A stretch of 64,000 nucleotides of DNA from Algorimicrobium sediminis (GCF_042684585.1 NZ_JBHULS010000006.1:1-64000); one strand, 5' to 3'; counted from the first letter of the stretch, positions 44,846-54,858 are shown. Made by a program: numbers and translations. Notes: generated by a model not told the origin, from the letters alone.

Positions 44846-45379
44846 TTAGTTAATTAGTTGAATGCTTTTTATTTCTAATTGAAATTCTTGTGCTTTTTTA
44901 TTGCCAATTAAAAAGCCAATTTCCGATAAGGCCACACCGTTAAAATGAGGCATATTTAATTTGCGCCCTCTAAAAACGGGTAGTAAACTAGCGTAAGGAA
45001 TATCTATTGTTTCCCATTTGGTTTGGGTGTTAAAAGTTGCAGCGTAGCTATATTGGTTGTTTTTATCGGATTTTACGCGAAATTGATAGGGCTTACCATC
45101 GCCTCGTAATACAATTCGGAAATAGGAAAAATTGGTCGTATTTTTTGTGCTAAATTGATGCCTTACAGACGAAAATCCGCCGTTATTTTCTAAAGACACC
45201 TTACCCTTAAAGACACCGTAACCTTCTGGATGAATTGTAAAACTTCCTACAGATTGGCCGCCCATAACAACATCGTCCAATGTAAACCAATCTGTTTTTT
45301 TGCTGTCAGCATTAAAAGTATAAATAGTCATAGCATTTTGTGGATGTAACAAACATAAAATAAGTATCAAATTTACCAT
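44846..45379 (-). CDS. CIA30 family protein
   Basis: 177 aa with a short hydrophobic N-terminus (NLILILCLLHPQNA) that may be a signal peptide. The body matches the CIA30 beta-sandwich: WFTLDDVVMGGQSVGSF, LENNGGFSSVRHQF, YFRIVLRGDGKPYQFRVK and the C-terminal EIGFLIGNKKAQEFQLEIKSI. In eukaryotes the family assists complex I assembly. The bacterial role is unknown and may be carbohydrate binding. Confidence 0.87.
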   Translation of the reverse strand: MVNLILILCLLHPQNAMTIYTFNADSKKTDWFTLDDVVMGGQSVGSFTIHPEGYGVFKGKVSLENNGGFSSVRHQFSTKNTTNFSYFRIVLRGDGKPYQFRVKSDKNNQYSYAATFNTQTKWETIDIPYASLLPVFRGRKLNMPHFNGVALSEIGFLIGNKKAQEFQLEIKSIQLIN

Positions 45380-45477
45380 ACATTTTAGTGTCTTGTAATT
45401 AATGGAAACAAGATAAGTAAAATAATAAAGTAAAAAGGGGTTTATACATATTAGATTAATTTCCGTAAATTGTTAAC

Positions 45478-46749
45478 ATGCAAGAGGCTTTTTTACATTA
45501 TTTGTGGTTGCATAAAAAAATGCCCATTACAAAGCTAAAAACAACTTTGGGTTTGCCTATTAGTATTATAAATTCCGGGCAACATAACGCATTGTCTGGT
45601 CCAGATTTTTTTGCCGCACAGGTAAAAATAGACAACCAACATTGGGCAGGAAATATTGAAATACATATTAAATCCAGCGATTGGTATGTGCATAATCATG
45701 AAACCGATCCTGCTTATTATAATGTTATACTTCATGTGGTTTGGGATCATGACACCGATGTTTTTAGACAGGACAACACTGCTATACCTACCCTAGAACT
45801 TCGGGAATATATAGATACTACCTTATTAGCAAATTACTATAAATTATTTTCTAAAAAACAAACATGGATTAATTGTGAAAAGGCATTTCATGAGCCGACG
45901 CAATTTTTAATAAACAACTGGCTAGAGCGTTTGTATATTGAGCGGTTGGAACGCAAAGCAACAACTATTAGCACACTTTTAAAGCAGTCTAAAAATAATT
46001 GGGAAGCTGTTTTATTTATAATGTTAGCAAAAAATTTTGGTTTAAATATTAATGGCGAAGCGTTTTATACCCTAGCACAATCTATTAATTTTTCTATAAT
46101 CCGAAAACTCCAAAATAATGTTCAGCAATTGGAGGCTTTATTAATGGGGCAAGGGGGTTTGTTACGCGCTAACAGTCAAGAACCATACGAAAACAACCTG
46201 TTTAACACCTATCAGTATTTAAAAACCAAATATAATTTAGACAATACACATGTGTTACCGGTGCAATTTTTTAAATTACGTCCACCTAATTTTCCCACTA
46301 TCAGGCTGTCGCAGTTAGCAAGTATTTATGCGCAAAATCACGGGTTATTATCGCGCCTTATTCAGGCTAAAACACTTCCGGAGTTTTATGATATTTTCCA
46401 GGTGGGTTGTACCGCTTTTTGGCAAACACATTACACCTTTCAAACCCCTTCAAAAGCCTCAAAAAAAATGCTTACCAAAAGTTTTATTAATTTGGTAATT
46501 ATAAACACTGTTGTACCAATTACGTTCAGCTATGCCAAAGCCCAAGGACAGGATAATACTGCGGAAATACTGAATGTAATGGCACAAGTTCCTTCCGAAA
46601 AAAATCAGATTGTTAGCCGTTTTCACACCCTGCGTCCGCTTGCTAAAACCGCTGCTGTTTCACAAGCCCTAATACAATTAAAACAGCACTATTGTGTGCC
46701 CAATAAATGTTTAGAATGTGCCATTGGAAATAATTTAATAAGCAAATAA
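45478..46749 (+). CDS. DUF2851 family protein
   Basis: 423 aa. The segments LSGPDFFAAQVKIDNQHWAGNIEIHIKSSDWYVHNH and YYNVILHVVWDHDT are diagnostic of DUF2851, a Bacteroidota family of unknown function whose N-terminal part resembles nuclease folds (the D-x-n-E-I-H pattern). The C-terminus has a Cys/His cluster, HYCVPNKCLECAIG. It is followed within 16 bp by a PspC-domain gene and then a potassium channel gene, all on the plus strand. Confidence 0.87.
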   Translation: MQEAFLHYLWLHKKMPITKLKTTLGLPISIINSGQHNALSGPDFFAAQVKIDNQHWAGNIEIHIKSSDWYVHNHETDPAYYNVILHVVWDHDTDVFRQDNTAIPTLELREYIDTTLLANYYKLFSKKQTWINCEKAFHEPTQFLINNWLERLYIERLERKATTISTLLKQSKNNWEAVLFIMLAKNFGLNINGEAFYTLAQSINFSIIRKLQNNVQQLEALLMGQGGLLRANSQEPYENNLFNTYQYLKTKYNLDNTHVLPVQFFKLRPPNFPTIRLSQLASIYAQNHGLLSRLIQAKTLPEFYDIFQVGCTAFWQTHYTFQTPSKASKKMLTKSFINLVIINTVVPITFSYAKAQGQDNTAEILNVMAQVPSEKNQIVSRFHTLRPLAKTAAVSQALIQLKQHYCVPNKCLECAIGNNLISK

Positions 46750-46765
46750 ATTAGTATCTTGCAAC

Positions 46766-46993
46766 ATGAATTTTTTTTACAAAACCTTGCTGTATTTTCA
46801 AAAGCGCGGTTTCTATGTATGCCAGCGTATTGCGGACCGTTTGGGTATTCGTGCTAAAGTGGTGCGGACCTCTTTTATGTATTTAGCCTTTGTAACACTT
46901 GGCTTTGGATTTGCCCTGTATTTGTTTTTTGCTTTTTGGATACGTATTAAAGATTTGTTATTCACAAAACGTTCATCCGTATTCGATTTGTAG
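46766..46993 (+). CDS. PspC domain protein
   Basis: 75 aa. A basic, cytoplasmic start (YFQKRGFYVCQRIADRLGIRAKVVR) leads into a membrane helix (TSFMYLAFVTLGFGFALYLFFAFWI), the standard PspC arrangement. PspC proteins sense envelope stress in the phage-shock response of other bacteria. This short stand-alone form, located 2 bp before the potassium channel gene, is probably co-translated with it. Its role here is unknown. Confidence 0.85.
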   Translation: MNFFYKTLLYFQKRGFYVCQRIADRLGIRAKVVRTSFMYLAFVTLGFGFALYLFFAFWIRIKDLLFTKRSSVFDL

Positions 46994-46995
46994 TT

Positions 46996-48018
46996 ATGGT
47001 AAAATTAGCCATTAAGCTTTTTCGGTCCAAAATAATTACAGCTATTGCCTTATTATTTTTATTGCTAGTTACCGGCGTAATTGGTTTCGCTTTAATGTCT
47101 GGCTACCGGTTTATTGATGCCCTTTACATGACTGTTATTACCATTACAACAGTAGGTTTTGGAGAGGTAAGGCCACTGGACGATGGTTCAAAACTCTTTA
47201 CTATTTTTTTAATTTTAACGAGCATCATTATAGTTGGTTACGCCATAACAGTTATAACGGAGTACATTTTAAGCAGACACACTATTGAAGATTTAAAACA
47301 AAAAAAGATGCAGAAAAAGATTGATAATCTTAACAATCACATCATTATTTGCGGTTATGGTCGAAACGGGAAGCAAGCAGCACAAAAGCTAATGGCCTAC
47401 AAAAAACCTTTTGTAATTGTTGAACAAGATAAGGACGTTGTAGAAAAGTACAGGAGTGAGATGGTTCCGTTTGTTTTGGGCAACGCCAACGAGGATGAAA
47501 CCCTGTTAAAAGCGGGCGTCGCGCATGCTTCAACACTTATTTCCGCGCTACCAAACGATGCCGACAATTTATTTGTGGTATTATCCGCTAGGCAACTTAA
47601 CAAGCAACTTAAAATTATTAGTCGCGCATCGCAAGAAACGTCATACAACAAATTAAAACTAGCAGGTGCTAACAATGTTATTCTACCCGATAAAATTGGG
47701 GGTAACCATATGGCTTCATTGGTTGTTGTTCCCGATTTAATTGAATTTATTGATAACCTAGAAATTGGCGGTAGTGCACATGTAAATATTGAAGAAATAG
47801 ATGTAAAATTACTACTGACTAATGAGGTTGAAAAATCCATTCGTGAACTGGATTTACGAAAAACAACTGGTTGTAATATAATTGGTTATAAAGATGGAAA
47901 AGGCGATTATGTTATAAACCCCGAAGCCACTCAAGCGCTGCATTCCGATGGTAAAATTATTGTTCTAGGACGTTCGGAACAAATTCAGAAATTAAAAGCA
48001 GTTTATAATATTACCTAG
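46996..48018 (+). CDS. Potassium channel with TrkA-N/RCK domain
   Basis: 340 aa. Two membrane helices (about 11-33 and 72-92) flank a pore with selectivity filter TTVGFGEV (about 52-59). A cytosolic RCK domain follows with the nucleotide-binding GYGRNGKQAAQ (about 119-129) and a TrkA-C-like C-terminus. This is the MthK-type ligand-gated K+ channel layout. It should open in response to a cytosolic ligand such as Ca2+ or a nucleotide. Confidence 0.92.
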   Translation: MVKLAIKLFRSKIITAIALLFLLLVTGVIGFALMSGYRFIDALYMTVITITTVGFGEVRPLDDGSKLFTIFLILTSIIIVGYAITVITEYILSRHTIEDLKQKKMQKKIDNLNNHIIICGYGRNGKQAAQKLMAYKKPFVIVEQDKDVVEKYRSEMVPFVLGNANEDETLLKAGVAHASTLISALPNDADNLFVVLSARQLNKQLKIISRASQETSYNKLKLAGANNVILPDKIGGNHMASLVVVPDLIEFIDNLEIGGSAHVNIEEIDVKLLLTNEVEKSIRELDLRKTTGCNIIGYKDGKGDYVINPEATQALHSDGKIIVLGRSEQIQKLKAVYNIT

Positions 48019-48114
48019 TGAAAAAGTGATTTTATGAATAGATTTTTCAAAAAATCAATTATTTTTAGCATCTTGTCCTACTAATTCTAAAAAACTAACT
48101 AATACATAATTCTT

Positions 48115-50184
48115 ATGAAGAAAATTCTTCTTTCAATTTTCACTGTAGTTCTACCCCTAATGGCATTTGCACAGGATTTGGAAATATCGGGAGTTACCAC
48201 AAATCCCTCCAAAACAATTAACGACGGGGCTATAACACTAACAGTTAAAGGAGGAGTAGAACCGTATACGTATCGTTGGAGCAACCAAAGCACGCCACTT
48301 ACATCAAATATGGCTGTTGGCCTTACCGAAGGTATTCCTTATACCGTAGAAGTAACCGATGCCACTGGAGCCAGCAAAACAGCGAGTTTTAAAGTAAAAG
48401 CAGAAGCCATAACCGAGGTTTTTAATGGCACCATGACACCTGCCGTTGGCGCATTAGGATCGGTGTTGTTCTGGGATCCCTTTGCAGCCGTTGGGTTGTA
48501 CGATCCTGTGGTTTACGCCGATGTTAAACTAGTTGGTATTCCAAATTGGACCAATGAAGTTGATAACGAATTTACGCTTAAAGAATGGCTGGTTGCGGCT
48601 GGCGAACATGTAGATAAAAACACTCCTATAGCTGTAATAGCGGACAAGAACGGAAAGGAAGTAACGGTTTTAGCCGCGGCAAAAGGACAATTGGAACATA
48701 TAACGAATGCAGGTAACATTATTTACGATTCAAAAAATGCCGAACATGTTATAGAACAAGGTGCTCATTATTTTGCCCGAGTTAAGTACGATGAACCAAA
48801 AGCATTAACCCATCCCAACGGCGACCCCTTAACTAAACCGATTTCTTTTATTGTAATATGGTTGGTTTTTGGAGCTTTATTTTTCACCTTAAGAATGGGA
48901 TTCATTAATTTAAGAGGCTTCAAACATGCTATCGATCTAGCACGTGGTAAGTACGACGATCCCAATGCACCAGGACAAGTTACGCACTTTCAAGCCTTGG
49001 CTACAGCCGTTTCTGGTACTGTAGGTTTAGGAAATATTGCTGGTGTGGCAGTTGCTGTGTCTTTAGGAGGCGCCGGTGCTACATTCTGGATGATTGTATG
49101 TGGTTTTCTGGGCATGTCCACAAAATTTGTAGAATGTACTTTAGGTGTAAAATACCGCGACATTTTGCCAGATGGACGCGTATTTGGAGGACCTATGAAC
49201 TATTTACGCTATGGCCTGGAAAAACGTAACATGAAAGGATTTGGAAAAGTGTTAGCCGGTTTGTTTGCCATATTAGCAGTAGGTGCCTCTTTTGGTGGTG
49301 GTAACATGTTTCAGGCAAACCAATCGTTCGAGCAGTTGGCCGGACAGTTTCCAATGTTGGAAGGGAATGGATTTTATTTCGGAATTATAACGGCAATTTT
49401 AGTTGGTGTGGTAATAATTGGAGGGATTAATAGCATTGCCAAAGTAACCGGAAAAGTCGTGCCCGTAATGGCAAGTATATACGTAATTGCAGCCTTGGCA
49501 GTTATTGTTATGAATATTCAAAATATAGGGCCAGCCTTTTCAGCAATTTACGAAGGTGCATTTAGTCCTTCTGCTTTAAAAGGAGGTATTATAGGTGTGC
49601 TAGTGGTTGGTTTTCAACGTGCTGCTTTTTCTAATGAAGCCGGGGTTGGATCTGCCGCAATTGCGCATAGTACGGCAAAAACAAATAATCCGCCATCTGA
49701 AGGATTTGTGGCCTTATTAGAGCCTTTCATAGATACGGTTGTGGTTTGTACACTTACCGCTTTAGTATTAATTTTTACCGGAATGCATGAAGTAGGTGGC
49801 CTGGCCGGTGCACAACTTACTTCCGATGCTTTTGGAAGTCAAATTTCCTGGTTTCCATATGTTTTAGCGGTAGCAGTTTTTCTTTTTGCCTTTTCAACCA
49901 TGATATCGTGGTCCTATTACGGTATGCGTGCTTGGACTTACTTATTTGGTAAGAGCAAAAAAATTGAATTTATATACAAAATGTTGTTTTTGGTATTTGT
50001 GGTAATAGGTGCTTCTGTGAGTTTAGGCGCTGTACTGGATTTTTCAGATATGATGATATTAGCCATGTCTTTCCCAAATATTATTGGTTTGTACATTATG
50101 TCTAATGAAGTGAAAGTAGATTTAAGCAAGTATTTAAACAAACTAAAGACTAATCAATTATACCGAAAGCTGGATAAAAAATAA
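48115..50184 (+). CDS. Alanine/glycine:cation symporter with N-terminal periplasmic domains
   Basis: 689 aa, far longer than ordinary AGCS carriers (about 450-500). A signal peptide (1-20) is followed by an SprB-like repeat (GGVEPYTYRWSN, about 44-85), then a beta-rich domain (about 100-220) resembling a barrel-sandwich hybrid (GEHVDKNTPIAVIADKNGK). After that comes the complete AGCS core of about ten helices with AVSGTVGLGNIAGVAVA and GVGSAAIAHSTAKT. It should import alanine or glycine with Na+. The extra domains may collect or sense substrate in the periplasm, which is inference. A fusion by assembly error is unlikely because the frame is continuous. Confidence 0.9.
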   Translation: MKKILLSIFTVVLPLMAFAQDLEISGVTTNPSKTINDGAITLTVKGGVEPYTYRWSNQSTPLTSNMAVGLTEGIPYTVEVTDATGASKTASFKVKAEAITEVFNGTMTPAVGALGSVLFWDPFAAVGLYDPVVYADVKLVGIPNWTNEVDNEFTLKEWLVAAGEHVDKNTPIAVIADKNGKEVTVLAAAKGQLEHITNAGNIIYDSKNAEHVIEQGAHYFARVKYDEPKALTHPNGDPLTKPISFIVIWLVFGALFFTLRMGFINLRGFKHAIDLARGKYDDPNAPGQVTHFQALATAVSGTVGLGNIAGVAVAVSLGGAGATFWMIVCGFLGMSTKFVECTLGVKYRDILPDGRVFGGPMNYLRYGLEKRNMKGFGKVLAGLFAILAVGASFGGGNMFQANQSFEQLAGQFPMLEGNGFYFGIITAILVGVVIIGGINSIAKVTGKVVPVMASIYVIAALAVIVMNIQNIGPAFSAIYEGAFSPSALKGGIIGVLVVGFQRAAFSNEAGVGSAAIAHSTAKTNNPPSEGFVALLEPFIDTVVVCTLTALVLIFTGMHEVGGLAGAQLTSDAFGSQISWFPYVLAVAVFLFAFSTMISWSYYGMRAWTYLFGKSKKIEFIYKMLFLVFVVIGASVSLGAVLDFSDMMILAMSFPNIIGLYIMSNEVKVDLSKYLNKLKTNQLYRKLDKK

Positions 50185-50190
50185 CCGAAT

Positions 50191-51069
50191 ATGCACAGAT
50201 TAAAATCCCATTTTACGTTTTCTAAAAAACAACGGAATGGGATTTTGTTGTTAATAACCGTGATGGTTTTGGTGCAGGTGGCCTATGTTATTTACATGAC
50301 ATCCACCGTAAATAAACAATCAATTACCCCTGTAAGTAGCCAGCTTCAGGCCGAAGTCGATTCTTTAAAACAGCTAGCCGTAATAGCTTCGCAACCAAAA
50401 ATATTTCCGTTTAACCCAAATTATATTACGGATTATAAAGGCTATAGTTTAGGTATGTCGGCCGCAGAAATAGACAGACTCCACGCGTTTAGAGCTTCAA
50501 ACAAATGGGTTAATTCTGCACAGGAATTTCAAAAAGTAACACAGGTATCAGACTCGCTTTTGGCAATAATGTCGCCTTATTTTAAATTTCCAGATTGGGT
50601 AAACAAGCAAGCTAAAACACCTAAAGTAACTAGGTTTGACGAAAAAAAGCCGCTTAGCTACAATCAGAAAACCGATTTAAATACAGCAACCGCTACCCAA
50701 TTAACGCGTGTTTATGGTATTGGTAGCAAGTTGTCGGAACGTATTGTTGCTTACCGAGAAAAAGTAGGCGGACAGTTTGCAGCTAATGCAGAGCTATCCG
50801 AAATATACGGATTGTCGCCCGAGGTTATAAGTAACATATTAGAGCAGTTTACGGTGAAAACACCGCGCGCCATAAAACAATATAACATTAATTTGGCCAC
50901 TCGCGATGAGTTGGTAACAATCCCGTACATAGATTATGAGGTTGCTTTTAACATAATTGAAGAGCGCACGCTACGCGATGGCTTTAAATCGCTGGATGAT
51001 TTAACGAAAGTTAAGGACTTTCCTATAAATAAGATTGAGATAATTAAGTTATCTTTGACAATCGAATAA
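50191..51069 (+). CDS. Helix-hairpin-helix protein (ComEA-like)
   Basis: 292 aa. One N-terminal membrane helix (GILLLITVMVLVQVAYVIYM) precedes a region with helix-hairpin-helix motifs: DLNTATATQLTRVYGIGSKL (about 166-185, followed by SERIVAYREKVGGQ) and INLATRDELVTIPYIDYEVA further on. Such anchored HhH proteins bind double-stranded DNA non-specifically, as ComEA does in uptake. It follows the AGCS gene by 6 bp and may share its transcript, but no other competence gene is near. Confidence 0.87.
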   Translation: MHRLKSHFTFSKKQRNGILLLITVMVLVQVAYVIYMTSTVNKQSITPVSSQLQAEVDSLKQLAVIASQPKIFPFNPNYITDYKGYSLGMSAAEIDRLHAFRASNKWVNSAQEFQKVTQVSDSLLAIMSPYFKFPDWVNKQAKTPKVTRFDEKKPLSYNQKTDLNTATATQLTRVYGIGSKLSERIVAYREKVGGQFAANAELSEIYGLSPEVISNILEQFTVKTPRAIKQYNINLATRDELVTIPYIDYEVAFNIIEERTLRDGFKSLDDLTKVKDFPINKIEIIKLSLTIE

Positions 51070-51090
51070 TTATACAAAAAAATTGACAAT

Positions 51091-52260
51091 ATGAATACTA
51101 TGTACTTCACCGAAGAGCATAACTTGTTTAGAGAAAGCTTAAAAGATTTTTTACAAAAAGAGGTAGTGCCACACATTGAAAAGTGGGAAAAGGAAGGTAA
51201 AGTAGACCGATTTATCTGGAAGAAGTTCGGCGAGATGGGATTTTTTGGCGTAAACTACCCTGAAGCCTATGGTGGCTTAAATTTAGATTTATTTTACACT
51301 ATTATATTTTTGGAAGAATTACAGAAAATAAATTCTGGTGGGTTTGCGGCTAACATGTGGGCGCATGCTTATTTAGCCATGACGCACGTGAATGCTGAAG
51401 GTAGCGAAGACATAAAACAAAAATATTTAACGGCGAGTATTACTGGCGATTTAGTTGGCTGTTTATGTGTAACAGAACCTTTTGGAGGTAGTGATGTGGC
51501 GGGTATGCGCACGACAGCGGAGAAGAAAGGCGATACCTACGTGTTAAATGGTTCTAAAACATTTATTACCAATGGTGTATACAGCGATTACCTTGTGGTG
51601 GCGGCTAAAACCAATCCGGAATTGGGTAATAAAGGTATTAGTATGTTTATTATGGATAGAGATACGCCAGGTATTTCAGCAACAAAACTGGATAAATTAG
51701 GCTGGCGCGCCAGCGATACGGCCGAAATAGCATTCGATAACGTAACCATTCCGGCTGCCAATTTATTAGGGGAGGAAAATAAAGGCTTCCCATATATTAT
51801 GCAGCACTTTGCTTTCGAACGTTTAATAATGGGAGTAAACGCCCATGCACGTGCTGAATTTGCTTTAGACTACGCTAAAAAATACATGAGCGAGCGCTAT
51901 GCTTTTGGGCAGAGTATTAATAAATTTCAGGCTTTAAGGCACAGTTTTTCAGATGCTTATGCGCATATGATTGTTTGTAAGGAATTTAACTACGCTATAG
52001 CATACCGTATGAACAAAGGCGAGTATGTAGTAAAAGAAGCTACGGTTTCAAAATTACAATCTACTAAAATGGCAGACGAGGTAATATATCAGTGCTTGCA
52101 GTTTTTAGGAGGTTATGGTTATATGGAAGAGTATCCGCTAGCACGTTTGTTACGCGACAGTCGTTTAGGTCCAATTGGCGGCGGCACCTCTGAAATTTTG
52201 CGAGAAATTATCGCCAAAATGACCCTAGATGGTAAGGACTATAAGCCAGCTACTAATTAA
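51091..52260 (+). CDS. Acyl-CoA dehydrogenase
   Basis: 389 aa FAD enzyme that introduces the trans-2 double bond in acyl-CoA. Signature segments are CLCVTEPFGGSDVAGMRTTAEK, LNGSKTFITNG, KLGWRASDTAEIAFDNV, AFGQSINKFQALRHSFSDAY and QFLGGYGYMEEYPLARLLRDSR. The residue corresponding to the medium-chain enzyme's catalytic Glu is Gly (IGGGTSEI), as in the long-chain/isovaleryl branch that keeps the base elsewhere. The last 15 codons and following hairpin are the founder copy of the 88-bp tandem repeat. Confidence 0.93.
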   Translation: MNTMYFTEEHNLFRESLKDFLQKEVVPHIEKWEKEGKVDRFIWKKFGEMGFFGVNYPEAYGGLNLDLFYTIIFLEELQKINSGGFAANMWAHAYLAMTHVNAEGSEDIKQKYLTASITGDLVGCLCVTEPFGGSDVAGMRTTAEKKGDTYVLNGSKTFITNGVYSDYLVVAAKTNPELGNKGISMFIMDRDTPGISATKLDKLGWRASDTAEIAFDNVTIPAANLLGEENKGFPYIMQHFAFERLIMGVNAHARAEFALDYAKKYMSERYAFGQSINKFQALRHSFSDAYAHMIVCKEFNYAIAYRMNKGEYVVKEATVSKLQSTKMADEVIYQCLQFLGGYGYMEEYPLARLLRDSRLGPIGGGTSEILREIIAKMTLDGKDYKPATN

Positions 52261-53091
52261 TGTTGTGGTTGTTTTGGCGAAAATTCCCCACGGAATCGGC
52301 GCCAAAATGACCCTAGATGGTAAGGATTATAAGCCAGCTACTAATTAATGTTGTGGTTGTTTTGGCGAAAATTCCTCACGGAATCGGCGCCAAAATGACC
52401 CTAGATGGTAAGGATTATAAGCCAGCTACTAATTAATGTTGTGGTTGTTTTGGCGAAAATTCCTCACGGAATCAGCGCCAAAATGACCCTAGATGGTAAG
52501 GACTATAAGCCAGCTACTAATTAATGTTGTGGTTGTTTTGGCGAAAATTCCCCACGGAATCGGCGCCAAAATGACCCTAGATGGTAAGGATTATAAGCCA
52601 GCTNNNNNNNNNNNNNNNNNNNNNNNNNNNNNNNNNNNNNNNNNNNNNNNNNNNNNNNNNNNNNNNNNNNNNNNNNNNNNNNNNNNNNNNNNNNNNNNNN
52701 NTTTTGGCGAAAATTCCTCACGGAATCAGCGCCAAAATGACCCTAGATGGTAAGGATTATAAGCCAGCTACTAATTAATGTTGTGGTTGTTTTGGCGAAA
52801 ATTCCTCACGGAATCGGCGCCAAAATGACCCTAGATGGTAAGGACTATAAGCCAGTTACTAATTAATGTTGTGGTTGTTTTGGCGAAAATTCCTCACGGA
52901 ATCAGCGCCAAAATGACCCTAGATGGTAAGGACTATAAGCCAGCTACTAATTAATGTTGTGGTTGTTTTGGCGAAAATTCCTCACGGAATCAGCGCCAAA
53001 ATGACCCTAGATGGTAAGGATTATAAGCCAGCTACTAATTAATGTTGTGGTTGTTTTGGCGAAAATTCCTCACGGAATCGGCGCCAAAATG
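52213..53091 (+). repeat. 88-bp tandem repeat array derived from the acyl-CoA dehydrogenase 3' end
   Basis: Units begin at 52213, 52301, 52389, 52477, 52565, then after the gap at 52731, 52819, 52907, 52995 and a partial at 53083. Every complete spacing is exactly 88 bp. Each unit holds the last codons of the dehydrogenase (ATGACCCTAGATGG through the TAA) and then a palindrome: TTTTGGCG and CGCCAAAA enclosing ATTCC and GGAAT. Units differ only at a few sites (GGACTAT or GGATTAT, CCCC or CTCA, CGG or CAG). No gene lies in the remaining sequence up to 53247. Confidence 0.95.
52604..52701. other. Assembly gap (98 N) inside the tandem array
   Basis: The run of 98 undetermined bases falls within a repeat unit. 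Keeping the 88-bp register would need 20 plus a multiple of 88 bases, so 98 is not a true length and the copy number is unknown. Confidence 0.95.
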
Positions 53092-53247
53092 ACGATGGCT
53101 AGGGAAGATGAGAAACACGTGATACGTTCACTGTAAAAGTAGCTCTAACAGAATGCTTTTTCATAAAAAGAAATTAGCACGTTTTAACTTTATGCGAAAT
53201 TAAATAGGGAGGTATGTAATACAGCCTTTTCAAAAAAACAGATATCT

Positions 53248-54672
53248 ATGTATGGGAATTTTAAATATGGCTTTGGTATAGTAATTAGTCTGTTATGTTT
53301 TAATGTTTTTTCTCAAAAAGAGTTAAGCAATACAGTTTTGGAGGGCAGTACATTTTTGCCCATTGAAAGTGCGAGTGTTTATGTTAAAAACACCACAATA
53401 GGTACAGTAACCAATGCCGATGGAAAATTTTTACTAACTGTTCCTAATGCTTATGCAAACGATACGTTAATAGTTTCTTCTATTGGTTTTAAAAGTTATA
53501 AAGTACCCGTAAGCGATTTTGATGCCTCCTTTGAAATTTATTTAGATGAAGATGTGGCCTCTTTGGATGAGGTGCTTCTAATTGCCGAAACCAGACCAAA
53601 AACTGGAAACGATATTGTATTAAGAGCTATTGAAGATTTTGGTAAAAATTTGCCAGATTCTTCCTATTTGCAAAAGGGATTTTTAAGACATAAAGAAAGA
53701 AACAAAAAAGAATTTAAATGGCTTATTGAAAGTGCTATTACCTTGTACGATTCAACTTTTGAGTCGAATCCATCAGCCCACTTAAAATTACATGTAGATC
53801 AGGTTAGAAAAAGTTACGACTTACGGGATGTGGACAGTTTGTTAGCGTACACAGCCTACCTAAAAAGTAAAACCAAAAATGCTCCACTCACTAAAAATAA
53901 TCTTCGCAGAGATACCATTAAAACGGCTTCTTTGGTAGAGGCCATAAAATGGAACGATAAACGCATAAATGGTTTGGAAACGCTGTTTCAAGGCAAACTG
54001 AATATGGTTAGAAATGCCGGAAATCCGGGGGCATTACTGGGCGAGAACGTTTTAAGTACCCATCAGTTTACCTTGGATACGGTATTGCTTGAAAATGATA
54101 AGAAAGTGTATAAAATTAAAATTTCGGAAGGGACGTCATACATCAACCTGGAAACACCTGGAATATTTAATGATGGGTACCATCCTAGAGGTTGGATGTA
54201 TATAGATTGGGATACCTACGCTATCAAAAAAATTGAGTACCAATTAGTAGCGGCTTCCAGAGCCCAACGGAGTCGGAGTAAAACCCTATACGATACCGAC
54301 GTAAATCATAAATTAGTGCTTACTTACAAAGCTTACAAGGATAATATGTATCTAAATTATGTGTATTACGAAACTCCTAAATTAGTTAATGTAGGTGTTG
54401 TTAAAGACGACCCTAAAACCGAAATAGACGAATCGGTTGCCAATAAAGACGAACGCTTTTATTATACGGTGCAAGAAATTTTATTTACCGAAATTATTAC
54501 CAACCAAGATGTTGTGTCAGAAACCTTAAAAGGGCCTTGGGATGCCGATTTATTTTCACCAAAACCCTACAACAAGGAGTTTTGGACAAATTATAACACC
54601 TTATTGGAAAGCAAAGAGGAGGAGAAACTTATTCAAGATTTAACCAAACGTTACGCCTTGTTTAAAGAGTAG
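53248..54672 (+). CDS. CarboxypepD_reg-like domain protein, probably secreted
   Basis: 474 aa. The signal peptide (FGIVISLLCFNVFSQ) is followed by a CarboxypepD_reg-like beta-sandwich (about 28-110: VLEGSTFLPIESASVYVKNT, NADGKFLLTVP). The remaining 360 residues (DIVLRAIEDFGKNLPDSSYLQKGFLRHKER onward) form a region common to Bacteroidota proteins of this type (DUF5686-like), without catalytic motifs I recognise. It lies directly after the tandem-repeat region. Confidence 0.82.
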   Translation: MYGNFKYGFGIVISLLCFNVFSQKELSNTVLEGSTFLPIESASVYVKNTTIGTVTNADGKFLLTVPNAYANDTLIVSSIGFKSYKVPVSDFDASFEIYLDEDVASLDEVLLIAETRPKTGNDIVLRAIEDFGKNLPDSSYLQKGFLRHKERNKKEFKWLIESAITLYDSTFESNPSAHLKLHVDQVRKSYDLRDVDSLLAYTAYLKSKTKNAPLTKNNLRRDTIKTASLVEAIKWNDKRINGLETLFQGKLNMVRNAGNPGALLGENVLSTHQFTLDTVLLENDKKVYKIKISEGTSYINLETPGIFNDGYHPRGWMYIDWDTYAIKKIEYQLVAASRAQRSRSKTLYDTDVNHKLVLTYKAYKDNMYLNYVYYETPKLVNVGVVKDDPKTEIDESVANKDERFYYTVQEILFTEIITNQDVVSETLKGPWDADLFSPKPYNKEFWTNYNTLLESKEEEKLIQDLTKRYALFKE

Positions 54673-54858
54673 TAAGCTGGGTGCTTCTTTTTATGTATTT
54701 CCAGTCTGCTTTAAGGCGAAACGAAAAAAAGCTGTTTTACAATTTAGAAACTAACTAAAAAAGTGAATAAAAGATACGGTAATTAGCCACTCTATTCAAA
54801 TTTAAAAGCGTCGAAATTAAAAATAATTATTTTTCATTGTTCAATTAAAAAATGTTGT

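Noticed and set aside
52493..52778. Small reading frames across the assembly gap
   Set aside because: They exist only because undetermined bases contain no stops, and they repeat the dehydrogenase tail.
52213..53091. CRISPR array
   Set aside because: The 88-bp units are contiguous without unique spacers and derive from the neighbouring gene's end, and there are no cas genes.
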